A model generated the notes under the pieces. The model was not told the DNA's origin, searched no databases, and saw nothing but the letters and a program-made list of their open reading frames with translations. Both the position numbers and the translations under genes were made by a program. Of a DNA stretch of 64,000 nucleotides, positions 1 to 8,265 are shown piece after piece. The stretch is taken from the NCBI GenBank assembly GCA_050730755.1, contig JBOHNR010000002.1, forward strand, positions 38,130 to 102,129. Direction: 5' to 3'. Position 1 is the first letter of the stretch. Each line of letters opens with the position of its first letter. The DNA is from CAVPPA01 sp050730755 (GTDB taxonomy: Bacteria > Patescibacteriota > Saccharimonadia > Saccharimonadales > UBA4665).

Positions 1-417
1 ATCCCTTATGTTATCGAGCCAACCTTCGGGTTAGATCGGAATGTTTTAGCCGTTCTAGCCAATGCTTATACCAAGGACGAAGTCAGTGGTGAAAAGCGTA
101 GTTTATTAAAACTACCAAATAATCTTGCTCCAATCAAGGTAACGGTAAGTCCTCTATTAAAAAATAAGCCTGAGCTGGTTAGCAAAGCTAGGGAAGTTTA
201 CAAAATGCTCAAGAAAGAGTTTGGTGCGGTAATGTGGGACGATAACGGAAATATTGGTAAGCGTTACCGTCGTCAAGACGAGATTGGTACTCCGTACTGC
301 GTAACGATAGATTTTCAATCCTTAGAGGATAAGACGGTAACTGTTAGATCTCGTGACACTACAAAACAAGAACGCGTTTTAATATCGTCGGGTCTTATAG
401 GTAAGATTAAGTTATAA
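1..417 (+). CDS. glyS: Glycyl-tRNA synthetase, C-terminal part (5' end outside window)
   Basis: Charges tRNA-Gly with glycine in the cytoplasm. The reading frame is open from the first base, giving 138 residues of the class II GlyRS C-terminus. It begins with the motif 3 region (YVIEPTFGLDR), and the anticodon-binding domain follows, with the family signature GNIGKRYRRQDEIGTPYC near residues 81-98 and a final DFQSLEDKTVTVRSRDT stretch. This is the alpha2-type (eukaryote-like, single-chain) enzyme rather than the two-gene glyQ/glyS form, judged from these signatures. The first ATG in the window is internal and is not the start. The family is certain; the symbol for the single-chain enzyme varies between databases. 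Confidence 0.95.
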   Translation: MPYVIEPTFGLDRNVLAVLANAYTKDEVSGEKRSLLKLPNNLAPIKVTVSPLLKNKPELVSKAREVYKMLKKEFGAVMWDDNGNIGKRYRRQDEIGTPYCVTIDFQSLEDKTVTVRSRDTTKQERVLISSGLIGKIKL

Positions 418-484
418 AGATATTTTTTCCAACCCGAGACTTTTAGACACATAATTCTACCTGTGAGTGGTGGCCTATGGCCTT

Positions 485-1048
485 CTATGTGGAGCTTTTC
501 GGTGCGTCGTCGGTGCTTTGATCTTGCTGAGGTACGGCAGTCTCGTCAACGCCAGCAGGTGAATCTTCTTGACCGACAGTTTGAGCAGGGGAGTCAGCTT
601 GTGACTCGCTATTATCTAACGTCTGGTTGTCGCTGAATTGGACAGCGGTTGATTTGTTTTCAGTATCGTCTGCTTGATCGTCACTTACTATACTTTCAGC
701 GCCAGTTACGGGGATATCCTCAGTAGTATATGCTTTTGTCTCTTCGGCCGTAGCGTTAGAATCGCTTGGCGCCTGAGGTTTGAGGCTATTATCAGAAAGT
801 GGAGCATATGGAGAGCCGACCTTTTGACTGATTGGTTGTTCAGTATCCGTAACAGAAGTGCTGTTAGTTGAGGTTGAACTACCGGCATCGGTTCCGCTTG
901 CGTCACTATTGCCGGAAACAGGGTTACTGTCTTGATAGGTAGATTCGATTGGATTCTCAACTTTACCTCCGATAGGTAGGTTATTACTGTTATCGTTTGC
1001 ACTTTTCTTACCGCCTAACATACCTTTAAATGCATCAAATAATCCCAC
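485..1048 (-). CDS. Acidic, Ser/Thr/Asp-rich low-complexity protein
   Basis: Unrecognised protein of 187 residues. The start is GTG, with AAAGGA six bases upstream. The N-terminus (GLFDAFKGMLGGKK) could form a short amphipathic helix. The remaining ~165 residues are almost entirely Ser, Asp, Thr, Gln, Ala and Glu, with no hydrophobic core, so the protein is probably disordered. It has no signal peptide or membrane segment. It converges with glyS and stands divergent to the NYN gene. Codon use looks ordinary and the frame is clean, which supports a real gene. No function can be proposed. Confidence 0.7.
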   Translation of the reverse strand: MGLFDAFKGMLGGKKSANDNSNNLPIGGKVENPIESTYQDSNPVSGNSDASGTDAGSSTSTNSTSVTDTEQPISQKVGSPYAPLSDNSLKPQAPSDSNATAEETKAYTTEDIPVTGAESIVSDDQADDTENKSTAVQFSDNQTLDNSESQADSPAQTVGQEDSPAGVDETAVPQQDQSTDDAPKSST

Positions 1049-1230
1049 AATCTATCCTTTCTTACCTTATAGTGCTTATTCTTTATGATACTCCGTATAA
1101 GTTAAATGTACATTATTATTTTTATATGTTCTGGGATAGTCAAAAAATTATTTATTTACATCAGAGTTACAGAACCAATATTTTAACAATAGACAGCATG
1201 CCGAGACTGAAGTGGTGATATGATTAAAAT

Positions 1231-1806
1231 ATGGAAAAAGTTAAGCCACCGAAAGCGTATGCGTTTATAGATAGCCAAAATCTCAATGTCGGAACACAGA
1301 AATTTGGTTGGAAAATGAACTGGGCTCGCTTTCGAGAATTTCTTGCTGAGCAATATGGCGTTGAAAAGGCCTATATGTTTATCGGTTATATCCCAAAGAA
1401 TGAAGATTTATATGAAAAAATGCACGAAGCCGGTTACCTTGTTGTCTTAAAACCAACTTTTGATACAACTAAGCCTCACGTTGAAAGTGACAAAAAAGAT
1501 AAAGAAGATGAAAAAAAACCTGTCAAGGGAAATATTGATGCTGATTTGGTATTGTGGGCTATGAAGGAAATGCCGAATTATCAGAAGGCTATTATTGTAT
1601 CCGGGGATGGTGATTTCTATTCACTTGTTGAATATTTAGCAAATAAGGACCGTCTATTGCACCTTCTAACACCCAGTGGTCATTATTCACAATTGTACAA
1701 CCGTTATGAACAGTATGTTGTTCGCCTCGATCAATATCGTCGAGACTTAGCATATGACGATCACAAAAAGTATACAAAAATTGTTCAAAAAATAAAGCGG
1801 CATTAA
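1231..1806 (+). CDS. NYN-domain (LabA/DUF88-type) putative ribonuclease
   Basis: A PIN-like NYN fold that in characterised relatives cleaves RNA with Mg2+. The 191-residue protein is nearly all domain. An early acidic strand (AFIDSQNLN, Asp14), a central NIDADL (101-106) and SGDGDF (124-129) supply the expected cluster of catalytic aspartates. A Lys/Asp-rich insert (about residues 82-100) separates the first and second motif. A -10-like TATGAT ends six bases before the ATG and there is no Shine-Dalgarno, suggesting a leaderless message. It lies 13 bp ahead of the YvcK gene and is probably co-transcribed with it. The substrate is unknown. Confidence 0.85.
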   Translation: MEKVKPPKAYAFIDSQNLNVGTQKFGWKMNWARFREFLAEQYGVEKAYMFIGYIPKNEDLYEKMHEAGYLVVLKPTFDTTKPHVESDKKDKEDEKKPVKGNIDADLVLWAMKEMPNYQKAIIVSGDGDFYSLVEYLANKDRLLHLLTPSGHYSQLYNRYEQYVVRLDQYRRDLAYDDHKKYTKIVQKIKRH

Positions 1807-1819
1807 GAATAATAAGGAT

Positions 1820-2824
1820 ATGTATCAACAGTCGGCTAGCATAAAAAAGCCAAATATCGTTGTCATAGGGGGTGGCGCAGGTAGCTTTACTCTACTTCGT
1901 AGTCTAAAGGATTTAACGCCAAACATTACGGCTTTGGTTAATATGGCAGATGACGGGGGGTCGACCGGTATTTTAAGGGACGAATTAGGCGTGTTACCGC
2001 CCGGAGACGTTAGGCAGTGTTTAGTAGCTCTGTCACGCACCTCTGAGATGCGCGAACTTTTTAATTATCGATTTTCAGAGGGCATGTTTAAAGGTCATAG
2101 TTTCGGTAATTTATTTCTTACTGCTCTTGAAAAAACAACAGGTAGTTTTGCGACTGCTGTCGAAACGGCTAGTAAGGTCTTAAATGTTCGCGGTACCGTT
2201 CTGCCTATTACTTTAGATAACGTTCGCTTAGTACTTCACCACCAGGATGGTACTTTTACGAGCGGCGAGCACCTCATAGACGTTGCTAATTTTGGTGCAA
2301 CAAATATGCGTCCTAAATTATCGCTTGACCCGGAGGCCACGATCAATCCGAAAGCTGCCAAAGCTATAGCTGAAGCAAATGTGGTTGTCATTGCTCCAGG
2401 TGACCTGTATACGTCACTAGGCTCCTTACTGATTGTTGACGGGGTAGCTGGAGCTCTTAAAACAACTAGAGCTAAAATAGTCTATGTTTGTAATCTCGTA
2501 GTAAAACCGGGTCAGACAGATGGTTTTAGCGTATTTGATCATGCCTCAGAGATTGAACGTTTTGCCGGGCCAGTTCTGGATTATGTTCTTTACAACACAG
2601 CCAGTCCTCCTGAGACGCTTATGCAGTATTATTCTAAGTACCATGCAGATTTAGTTTTTTATGACACGAAGGACTTTGAGAGCGCGCACTATCAAGCCGT
2701 CGGTATGCCTCTTGTGGCTAAGCAACCAGTATTGCCTCACGACAGTGACGTGCTTGCCAGTTACCGTTCGGTAATTAGGCATAATGCCCGCGCTGTTGCG
2801 AAATTTATGATCAGTATTATTTAA
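1820..2824 (+). CDS. yvcK: YvcK/YbhK-type gluconeogenesis factor (CofD-like fold)
   Basis: YvcK proteins bind UDP-sugars and are needed for normal morphology and growth on gluconeogenic carbon in Bacillus; they are not LPPG transferases. The protein has 334 residues. The N-terminal nucleotide-binding GGGAGS (17-22) is followed by ADDGGSTG (43-50), LPPGDVRQ (58-65) and GHSFGNL near 90, all diagnostic of the family. Length is typical. In Gram-positives this gene sits beside whiA/rapZ; here it directly precedes the mraZ cluster, which fits a role in envelope synthesis. The ATG is preceded by AAGGA. Confidence 0.93.
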   Translation: MYQQSASIKKPNIVVIGGGAGSFTLLRSLKDLTPNITALVNMADDGGSTGILRDELGVLPPGDVRQCLVALSRTSEMRELFNYRFSEGMFKGHSFGNLFLTALEKTTGSFATAVETASKVLNVRGTVLPITLDNVRLVLHHQDGTFTSGEHLIDVANFGATNMRPKLSLDPEATINPKAAKAIAEANVVVIAPGDLYTSLGSLLIVDGVAGALKTTRAKIVYVCNLVVKPGQTDGFSVFDHASEIERFAGPVLDYVLYNTASPPETLMQYYSKYHADLVFYDTKDFESAHYQAVGMPLVAKQPVLPHDSDVLASYRSVIRHNARAVAKFMISII

Positions 2825-2967
2825 TTTTTATCGATTATTGAGTAAATAGGGCAGAGTAAAAGTGCAGATAATGGTGTCTAAACTACTGTCTGAGACACTA
2901 AATGTTGTGTAAAAGTCCTATCCTCGGTAGATTATTGTGGATAAGTAGCGTATACCGATTGTTAATT

Positions 2968-3025
2968 ATGGGTAAAAAGGGTATTGCAGTGGGTTGTAGT
3001 GGGTAGTATATTCATGAGAGTGGGT
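2968..3025 (+). promoter_or_regulatory. mraZ promoter with embedded MraZ operator repeats
   Basis: TTGCAG (2984-2989) and TATATT (3007-3012) are separated by 17 bp. Four TGGGT boxes start at 2969, 2990, 3000 and 3021 (steps of 21, 10 and 21 bp, that is whole helical turns). Two lie inside the promoter spacer, one upstream and one just downstream. MraZ is known to bind TGGG direct repeats at about 10-bp steps upstream of its own operon, so autorepression is expected. Confidence 0.75.
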
Positions 3026-3094
3026 AAGGTAGATTAAGAACTACTTAACTACTAAAAACAAAAAAACCACTGGTAACTTTAACGAGAGAGCTAA

Positions 3095-3490
3095 ATGTCA
3101 ACTGTAGACTACTTCGAGAGAAAGCTTGATGACAAGCGGCGGTTAACTATACCGCCTGAACTTCGCGACAAGTTTTTAAGCGGTGTTGTAGTCACCAGAG
3201 GATTTAGCAATTATCTCCATCTCTACCCAAAAGATGTATGGGATAACTTGGTTGAACCCAAACTCGCTGGAGACACTCTTGACGAGCACATAGCTGATCT
3301 GAATGTTCAGTTCAGGATGGGTAAAGTTGAGACGTTTCTTGACGGCAAGCAGGGTCGTATCACGCTAGAACAGCATTTGCTGGACTACGCTGGTATCAAA
3401 AAAGAAGTTATCGCTGTCGGCGTCGGCCATTATTGGCGCTTGATGACACCTGGACAGGCAAAGATTAGGGTAACGAAAAATGTTGCCTAG
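3095..3490 (+). CDS. mraZ: MraZ, transcriptional regulator of the division/cell-wall cluster
   Basis: DNA-binding protein of the SpoVT/AbrB swapped-hairpin fold that forms rings and represses the dcw operon. The 131 residues contain the two expected repeats: DDKRRLTIPPELRDKF near 12-27, and DGKQGRITLEQHLLDYAGI near 83-101. The start ATG has GAGAG upstream and follows the operator repeats described at 2968-3025. It is the first gene of the mraZ-rsmH-ftsL-ftsI-mraY-ftsW-murG-ftsQ series, as in most bacteria. The unusually long gap (385 bp) to rsmH is the only irregularity. Confidence 0.95.
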   Translation: MSTVDYFERKLDDKRRLTIPPELRDKFLSGVVVTRGFSNYLHLYPKDVWDNLVEPKLAGDTLDEHIADLNVQFRMGKVETFLDGKQGRITLEQHLLDYAGIKKEVIAVGVGHYWRLMTPGQAKIRVTKNVA

Positions 3491-3875
3491 TAAGAGTACC
3501 TTGACAATTTAACGCCGGTATTTCTCTGTTCTGGTTAATCTAAGAACAGTGGAAAGTCGAGGTTAGCTACTCGGCAGCCAACAAGTGGACTGCAGAAGGC
3601 ACCACTTTAAAAACCTTCGTTCTTTTTCTAAAACACCTCCCAAAACTCCACCTCACACATAAGTCTCTCAAACTAAAGAAGCAAGAAGGAATAAGAAGTT
3701 TTAAGATTTTTTAAATCTTGTTTCTCGTAAACATCTTCTTCATATATTTCTTGCCTCAACAAAAACAAAAATTTACAAAAACAAAAAGTTGGCTGCTGAT
3801 TAGGTGACCTTGCACCAAAACAAAAACAAATCCTGTTTGCATGTTTGCATGTAAACAGCAAAAATAAAAAGCAAG
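3491..3875 (+). other. Non-coding mraZ-rsmH interval with a series of hairpins
   Basis: No credible gene on either strand. Three adjacent hairpins follow mraZ: CTGTTCT/AGAACAG (3526-3549), GTCGAG/CTCGGC (3556-3575) and GTGG..TGC/GCA-CCAC (3585-3605). An A/T-rich imperfect hairpin runs about 3681-3752. An 11-bp stem with a TTTG loop (3833-3858) sits 17 nt before the rsmH ATG, where no Shine-Dalgarno is visible. Between them is a tract rich in A and C (about 3755-3830). It looks like a structured intra-operon leader; function unknown. Confidence 0.5.
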
Positions 3876-4763
3876 ATGCACCACAAAATAAGCTCGCACA
3901 TTCCAGTACTGTTGGAGCAGGTTCTGACCTATCTAGACCCAATGAGAGGGGACGCATACCTCGATTTGACGGCCGGATATGGTGGACATGCCAATAGTAT
4001 CCTGGAACGAACGAAGAACCCAACCCAAGCTGTCCTCGTAGATCGTGATCAAAATGCGATCGAAGTTCTCGAGGGGATGTTTGAGCCGATGGGCGTTAGA
4101 ATCCTACAAGAGGATTTCTTTGGCGCCAGTCAACGACTAACAAGCGAAGGTTACAAGTTTGACGTTATTTTGGCGGACTTAGGCGTGGCGTCACCGCACC
4201 TTAATGAAGCTAGCCGTGGTTTTGCAATTACTGCAGACGGTCCACTCGACATGCGTATGGATAAACGTCAAACTAAGACAGCAGCAGATGTAGTCAATAA
4301 GTCTTCTGTGGCTGAGCTAACTGATGTTTTGATACGCTATGGAGAAGAACCGAAAGCTAGCCTGATAGCACGATTGATTGTGCGTAACAGGCCAATTGCC
4401 TCGACCACCGAGCTGGCACGTATCGTTGCTCGCGCCTGGCCTAGGCACAGCAAAGTCCACCCGGCGACACGGACATTTCAAGCGATCCGTGTTGACGTAA
4501 ACGACGAACTCAGGCAACTTGAGAAGAGTTTGCCGTTGTGGATTGATTTGTTGAAGCCTAAAGGAAGGCTAGCAGTGATAAGCTTTCATTCTCTGGAAGA
4601 TCGTTTAGTTAAGCAGGTCTTTTCTGAATTAAGCGGTAACTTCTATGATGCCAAGCTTCAATTACTGATAAAGCATCCGGTCATGGCAAGCAAGCATGAA
4701 ATAGCTTTTAATCCGCGTGCTCGAAGCGCTAAGCTTCGAGTCGTAGCAAAAATAAACACATAA
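3876..4763 (+). CDS. rsmH: 16S rRNA (cytosine1402-N4)-methyltransferase RsmH (MraW)
   Basis: Methylates N4 of C1402 in the ribosomal P site using S-adenosylmethionine. The 295-residue protein has the SAM-binding DLTAGYGGH (30-38), an acidic VDRD near 55-58 and the family C-terminal VISFHSLEDR near 235. Length is slightly short of the usual ~310. It has its standard place after mraZ. The ATG (MHHKISSHIPVLLEQV) is chosen because HIPVLLEQV is the conserved N-terminus. No Shine-Dalgarno is present; a stable hairpin precedes the start, so translation may be controlled there. Confidence 0.95.
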   Translation: MHHKISSHIPVLLEQVLTYLDPMRGDAYLDLTAGYGGHANSILERTKNPTQAVLVDRDQNAIEVLEGMFEPMGVRILQEDFFGASQRLTSEGYKFDVILADLGVASPHLNEASRGFAITADGPLDMRMDKRQTKTAADVVNKSSVAELTDVLIRYGEEPKASLIARLIVRNRPIASTTELARIVARAWPRHSKVHPATRTFQAIRVDVNDELRQLEKSLPLWIDLLKPKGRLAVISFHSLEDRLVKQVFSELSGNFYDAKLQLLIKHPVMASKHEIAFNPRARSAKLRVVAKINT

Positions 4764-4932
4764 GAAAGGGGCCTCATGCCGATTCAGGTACGAAGTAGCT
4801 CCCGGGCGTATAAAGTGCACGTAAGAGTGCTCTAGATTCGTCCCAAACCGGAAACTGTGGCGTTCCGCATTAAGCGGGATGCCACAAGTCCGACTAAGCC
4901 AAAAACAAAGATAAAAACAGAAAGATAATTTA
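4764..4932 (+). other. Structured non-coding segment between rsmH and ftsL
   Basis: A 169-bp gap inside the operon. The best element is a 12-bp stem with loop ATTAA at 4857-4885; two of its pairs are G-U, which suggests RNA pairing rather than a DNA palindrome. Upstream, ACGAA (about 4790) can close on TTCGT (about 4837), enclosing GCAC/GTGC. There is no U-tract, so it is not an ordinary terminator. It may be an mRNA-processing or translational element for ftsL. Confidence 0.4.
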
Positions 4933-5283
4933 ATGACATACTCAAATACGTTAAGCGTAAGCCGGGGATATTACTCTAGGCGCAATCAAAACGTAGTAAG
5001 TTTTAGCACACCAAGTGCGCATACACTTGGACCAATCAGTAATACGATAGTCCTTGTCGTGTTAGCGTGTTTATTAGGTCTGTTATACTTAACACAGGTG
5101 ACAAAGACAAATGCCTACGGCTATCAAATCAATAGTTTGCAACAGCAACAAGCACAGTTAGAATCAGAGAATAATAACTTAGAGTTAGCTTCAGCTCAAT
5201 TACAGTCCGTCACTCGCGTACAAAGTAGCCAAGTGGCGAACACTCTAATTCCTGTCACCCCAAGCGGCACAGTCCAAAATTAG
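4933..5283 (+). CDS. ftsL: FtsL/DivIC-like division protein
   Basis: Small bitopic protein expected to join FtsB/FtsQ and activate FtsWI at the septum. The 116 residues comprise a ~36-residue cytoplasmic tail, one membrane segment (about 37-57, TIVLVVLACLLGLLYL), and an extracytoplasmic coiled coil (about 66-95, heptads with QINSLQQQQAQLESENNNL). Sequence conservation in this family is very low, so the call rests on topology, size and position between rsmH and ftsI. Confidence 0.8.
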   Translation: MTYSNTLSVSRGYYSRRNQNVVSFSTPSAHTLGPISNTIVLVVLACLLGLLYLTQVTKTNAYGYQINSLQQQQAQLESENNNLELASAQLQSVTRVQSSQVANTLIPVTPSGTVQN

Positions 5284-5347
5284 ACTACTCGCTTTTATCA
5301 ACTTTCTTGAAGGGCGGGGCGTCTAATTGTTCGAAGAATGACACAAA

Positions 5348-7165
5348 ATGAATCCTAATTATCTTAAAACGAATAGAACGCCCCAAAATCAAAAGAACCC
5401 GTTTCTGGTATCTGTCTCTCGGGTACATATCGTGTACGTTATCTTGTTAGTAACCATAGTGCTGTTTGGATTGAGGCTATTTTATGTTCAAATTGTTCGC
5501 TATGGCTATTATAAAAATGCAGCCTTAAGCGATCAACTTAAGGAATATGAAATTCCGGCAACTCGGGGCATTATCGAGGGGCAGGACGGCAACTCTGTTG
5601 TGCCTATCGTCCTTAACCAGGAACTATATACGCTATATGCAGATCCGACGTTCATTAAAAATTCTGACCAAATAGCGCTAAAAATTGTTTCCATTATAGG
5701 TGGTCAAGCCTCAAATTATGCTCAAGAAATGCGTACACCAAATACGCAGTACGTGATCCTTGCTAAAAAATTAACAGTAACCCAAAACCAGAAGCTGCTT
5801 GCCCTTAACGTTCCTGGCTTGGGTACTCAAGGTCAAGATTACCGAAATTATCCCGATGGTAGCTTGGCTGCACAGGTTTTGGGATTCGTCAACCCTAACG
5901 GTGAAGGGCAGTATGGACTAGAGCAAGCTGAGAACAACAAGTTATCTGGCACCCCAGGGCGAGTCAAGGCAGTCACAGATATTAACGGAATACCTTTGGC
6001 GGCAACAAAGGGTAATATTGAGACTTCTCCTAAAAATGGCGACAATATCGTCATGACAATTAATATACCAATGCAGGCGCAAGTGGAGCAGATTCTCAAA
6101 AATGAATACAAGAATACCGATTCACAAGGACTGAGCGCCATAGTTGTGAACCCTAATACCGGTCAGATTGATGCCATGGCAAATTACCCGACTTATGACC
6201 CGAGTAATTATCAAGATGTTACTAATCCAGCTCTTTATAAAAATGCAGCTGTTGATAATGCCATCGAACCGGGTTCTACTATGAAGACTCTAACGACTCC
6301 CGCCGCCCTTGACCAAGGAGTAATTAAACCTAACGAAACTTTTTATGATCCGGCTCATTGGGTGATTAACGGCTTTAATATCACTGATATTGAACAAGAC
6401 GGGGGACCAAGAGAGCAAAGCATAGCTAGCATTTTGGCTCTTTCATTAAACACTGGAGCTACATGGATGCTAATGCAAATGAGCCAGCCTGGTGGAACTT
6501 CTATCAACCAACATGGCATAGATGCCTGGTATAACTATATGGTTAATCATTTCCGACTTGGTCAGTTGACAGGTGTTGAGCAAGGATATGAATCGCCAGG
6601 ATACGTTCCACCTCCTAATATGGCTGATCCGAGCATTGATCTTACATACGCTAACACTGCCTTCGGCCAAGGTGTTACTGTCACAGCTTTACAGATGGCG
6701 GCGGCCTTCTCTAGCGTGCTTAACGGAGGGACTTATTATCAACCTACGCTTATTGATCAGGTCGTTAGTCCAAGTGGTAAGGTAGCAGTTAACCAGCCCA
6801 AAGTATTAGAGCGGCACACCGTCAAGAGCAACATAGGCAGCGAAATGATTCCGCTACTCGAAAATGTAGTTACTACCTATTTTAATGAAGGATTTAGCTT
6901 CATGAACTTTCCTTCGAACTATATGGTTGGAGGTAAGACAGGCACTGCCCAAGTTGCTTCACCAAGTGGTGGTTACTACTCAAACATATTCAATGGTACG
7001 TATGTTGGCTTTGTAGGCGGGGATAAGCCCCAGTATGTTGTGGTTGTATTTAATATTAAGCCAAATGTGCCCGGCTACGCCGGCTCCTACGGAGGTCAGC
7101 CGGTCTTTGCAGACATCGCCCATATGTTAATAAATGATTCTTTTGTAGCGCCGAAGACTAACTGA
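5348..7165 (+). CDS. ftsI: Septal peptidoglycan transpeptidase FtsI (class B PBP)
   Basis: Cross-links septal murein as partner of the FtsW glycosyltransferase. 605 residues: short cytoplasmic tail, one membrane anchor (about 28-48), a dimerisation/pedestal domain, then the transpeptidase. The active-site serine lies in EPGSTMK (Ser about 310), an SxN-like SLN follows (about 367), and the KTGTAQ box is near 530. Length is normal for class B enzymes. It is spaced 64 bp from ftsL and 36 bp from mraY. There is no PASTA domain at the C-terminus. Confidence 0.95.
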   Translation: MNPNYLKTNRTPQNQKNPFLVSVSRVHIVYVILLVTIVLFGLRLFYVQIVRYGYYKNAALSDQLKEYEIPATRGIIEGQDGNSVVPIVLNQELYTLYADPTFIKNSDQIALKIVSIIGGQASNYAQEMRTPNTQYVILAKKLTVTQNQKLLALNVPGLGTQGQDYRNYPDGSLAAQVLGFVNPNGEGQYGLEQAENNKLSGTPGRVKAVTDINGIPLAATKGNIETSPKNGDNIVMTINIPMQAQVEQILKNEYKNTDSQGLSAIVVNPNTGQIDAMANYPTYDPSNYQDVTNPALYKNAAVDNAIEPGSTMKTLTTPAALDQGVIKPNETFYDPAHWVINGFNITDIEQDGGPREQSIASILALSLNTGATWMLMQMSQPGGTSINQHGIDAWYNYMVNHFRLGQLTGVEQGYESPGYVPPPNMADPSIDLTYANTAFGQGVTVTALQMAAAFSSVLNGGTYYQPTLIDQVVSPSGKVAVNQPKVLERHTVKSNIGSEMIPLLENVVTTYFNEGFSFMNFPSNYMVGGKTGTAQVASPSGGYYSNIFNGTYVGFVGGDKPQYVVVVFNIKPNVPGYAGSYGGQPVFADIAHMLINDSFVAPKTN

Positions 7166-7201
7166 TAGTGGTATAATTATAAGAAGAAACAAAAAATAAA
7201 C

Positions 7202-8260
7202 ATGGTCAAAAATTTTATTATGCCAACTGACTCGTTGCACGTCGTAATTCTTGATAGCACACTGGTACACGTTCTAGTGTTAGGAACTTTGGGCTTCGTG
7301 GTCAGTATGCTTTTGACACCACTTTATACCACATTAGCCTATCGCTGGCAGTGGTGGAAACGGCAACGAGTTGAGGCTTGGAATGGAGAAGCGGCATCTG
7401 TCTATAATCAACTTCACGCTGAGAAGCATAAAAGAAATATCCCGACAATGGCCGGACTTATCTTTATTATCTCAATTGCCCTTATTACTCTAATATTCAA
7501 TTTACACCGTAGCGAAACTTGGCTACCGTTAGCTGGTATGGTCGCGGCTGGATTTATAGGATTAATTGATGACCTTATTAATATTCGCGGCACGAATGGC
7601 ATAGCTGGCTTAAGAGCCAAAACAAAATTTGGTCTTTATAGCCTGGTTGCTTTGTGTGGCGGCTGGTGGTTTTACTCCAAGCTAGGCGTAACCCATGTTT
7701 ATATACCTGGATTTCACCAAGTTTATATTGGAATATTTGTAATATTATTGTTTTGGCTGGTAGTGATTGCGACGGCTAATTCAGTTAATATTACAGATGG
7801 GCTTGACGGCCTGGCTGGCGGTCTACTAGCTTCATCGTTTGCGGTTTATGCAATTATATGTACGGTTGAAGGCGATTATGCATTAGCGGCATTCTGTATG
7901 ACTGCTGTCGGTGCTCTTCTAAGCTACACATGGTTTAATATTTTTCCGGCGCGATTTTTCATGGGAGATGTGGGTGCCTTTGCTCTTGGAACGGCACTTG
8001 GAATTATAGCTATGCAAACTAACACCATATATGCCTTACCGTTAATCGGTGCGGTATACGTTATTGAAACAGGGTCAGTTCTTGTTAACAGGGCTTCTCG
8101 GAAGCTGAGACACGGCAAGAGGGTGTTTCGCTCATCTCCACTGCATCATCACTTTGAAGCTATCGGCTGGCCAGAAACAAAAGTCACAATGCGATTCTGG
8201 GTGCTAGGGCAGGTTGCAGGCACCTTAGGCTTGGTGCTCTTCCTTATTGGGAAATATTAA
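7202..8260 (+). CDS. mraY: Phospho-N-acetylmuramoyl-pentapeptide transferase MraY
   Basis: Transfers phospho-MurNAc-pentapeptide to undecaprenyl phosphate, making lipid I on the inner face of the membrane. It has 352 residues with about ten membrane helices. The catalytic NITDGLDGLAGG lies near 195-206, FFMGDVGAFALG near 252-263, and the HHHFE loop near 314. It is directly followed (5 bp) by ftsW: murD, which commonly separates these genes, is absent here. The start ATG gives MVKNFIMPTDS; the second Met (residue 7) is an alternative. Confidence 0.95.
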   Translation: MVKNFIMPTDSLHVVILDSTLVHVLVLGTLGFVVSMLLTPLYTTLAYRWQWWKRQRVEAWNGEAASVYNQLHAEKHKRNIPTMAGLIFIISIALITLIFNLHRSETWLPLAGMVAAGFIGLIDDLINIRGTNGIAGLRAKTKFGLYSLVALCGGWWFYSKLGVTHVYIPGFHQVYIGIFVILLFWLVVIATANSVNITDGLDGLAGGLLASSFAVYAIICTVEGDYALAAFCMTAVGALLSYTWFNIFPARFFMGDVGAFALGTALGIIAMQTNTIYALPLIGAVYVIETGSVLVNRASRKLRHGKRVFRSSPLHHHFEAIGWPETKVTMRFWVLGQVAGTLGLVLFLIGKY

Positions 8261-8265
8261 CAAAT

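Noticed and set aside
1820..2824. CofD (F420 biosynthesis LPPG transferase)
   Set aside because: The fold is shared, but ADDGGSTG and LPPGDVRQ are YvcK signatures and the gene adjoins the mraZ cluster; so it does not count as evidence for F420 synthesis.
3673..4023. Minus-strand ORF of 116 codons over the rsmH leader
   Set aside because: It is Phe/Leu/Cys-rich because it reads the A-rich leader backwards, and it overlaps the conserved start of rsmH.
7158..7201. Internal promoter before mraY (TATAAT at about 7169)
   Set aside because: No acceptable -35 at 16-18 bp; the hexamer alone is not enough in AT-rich DNA.
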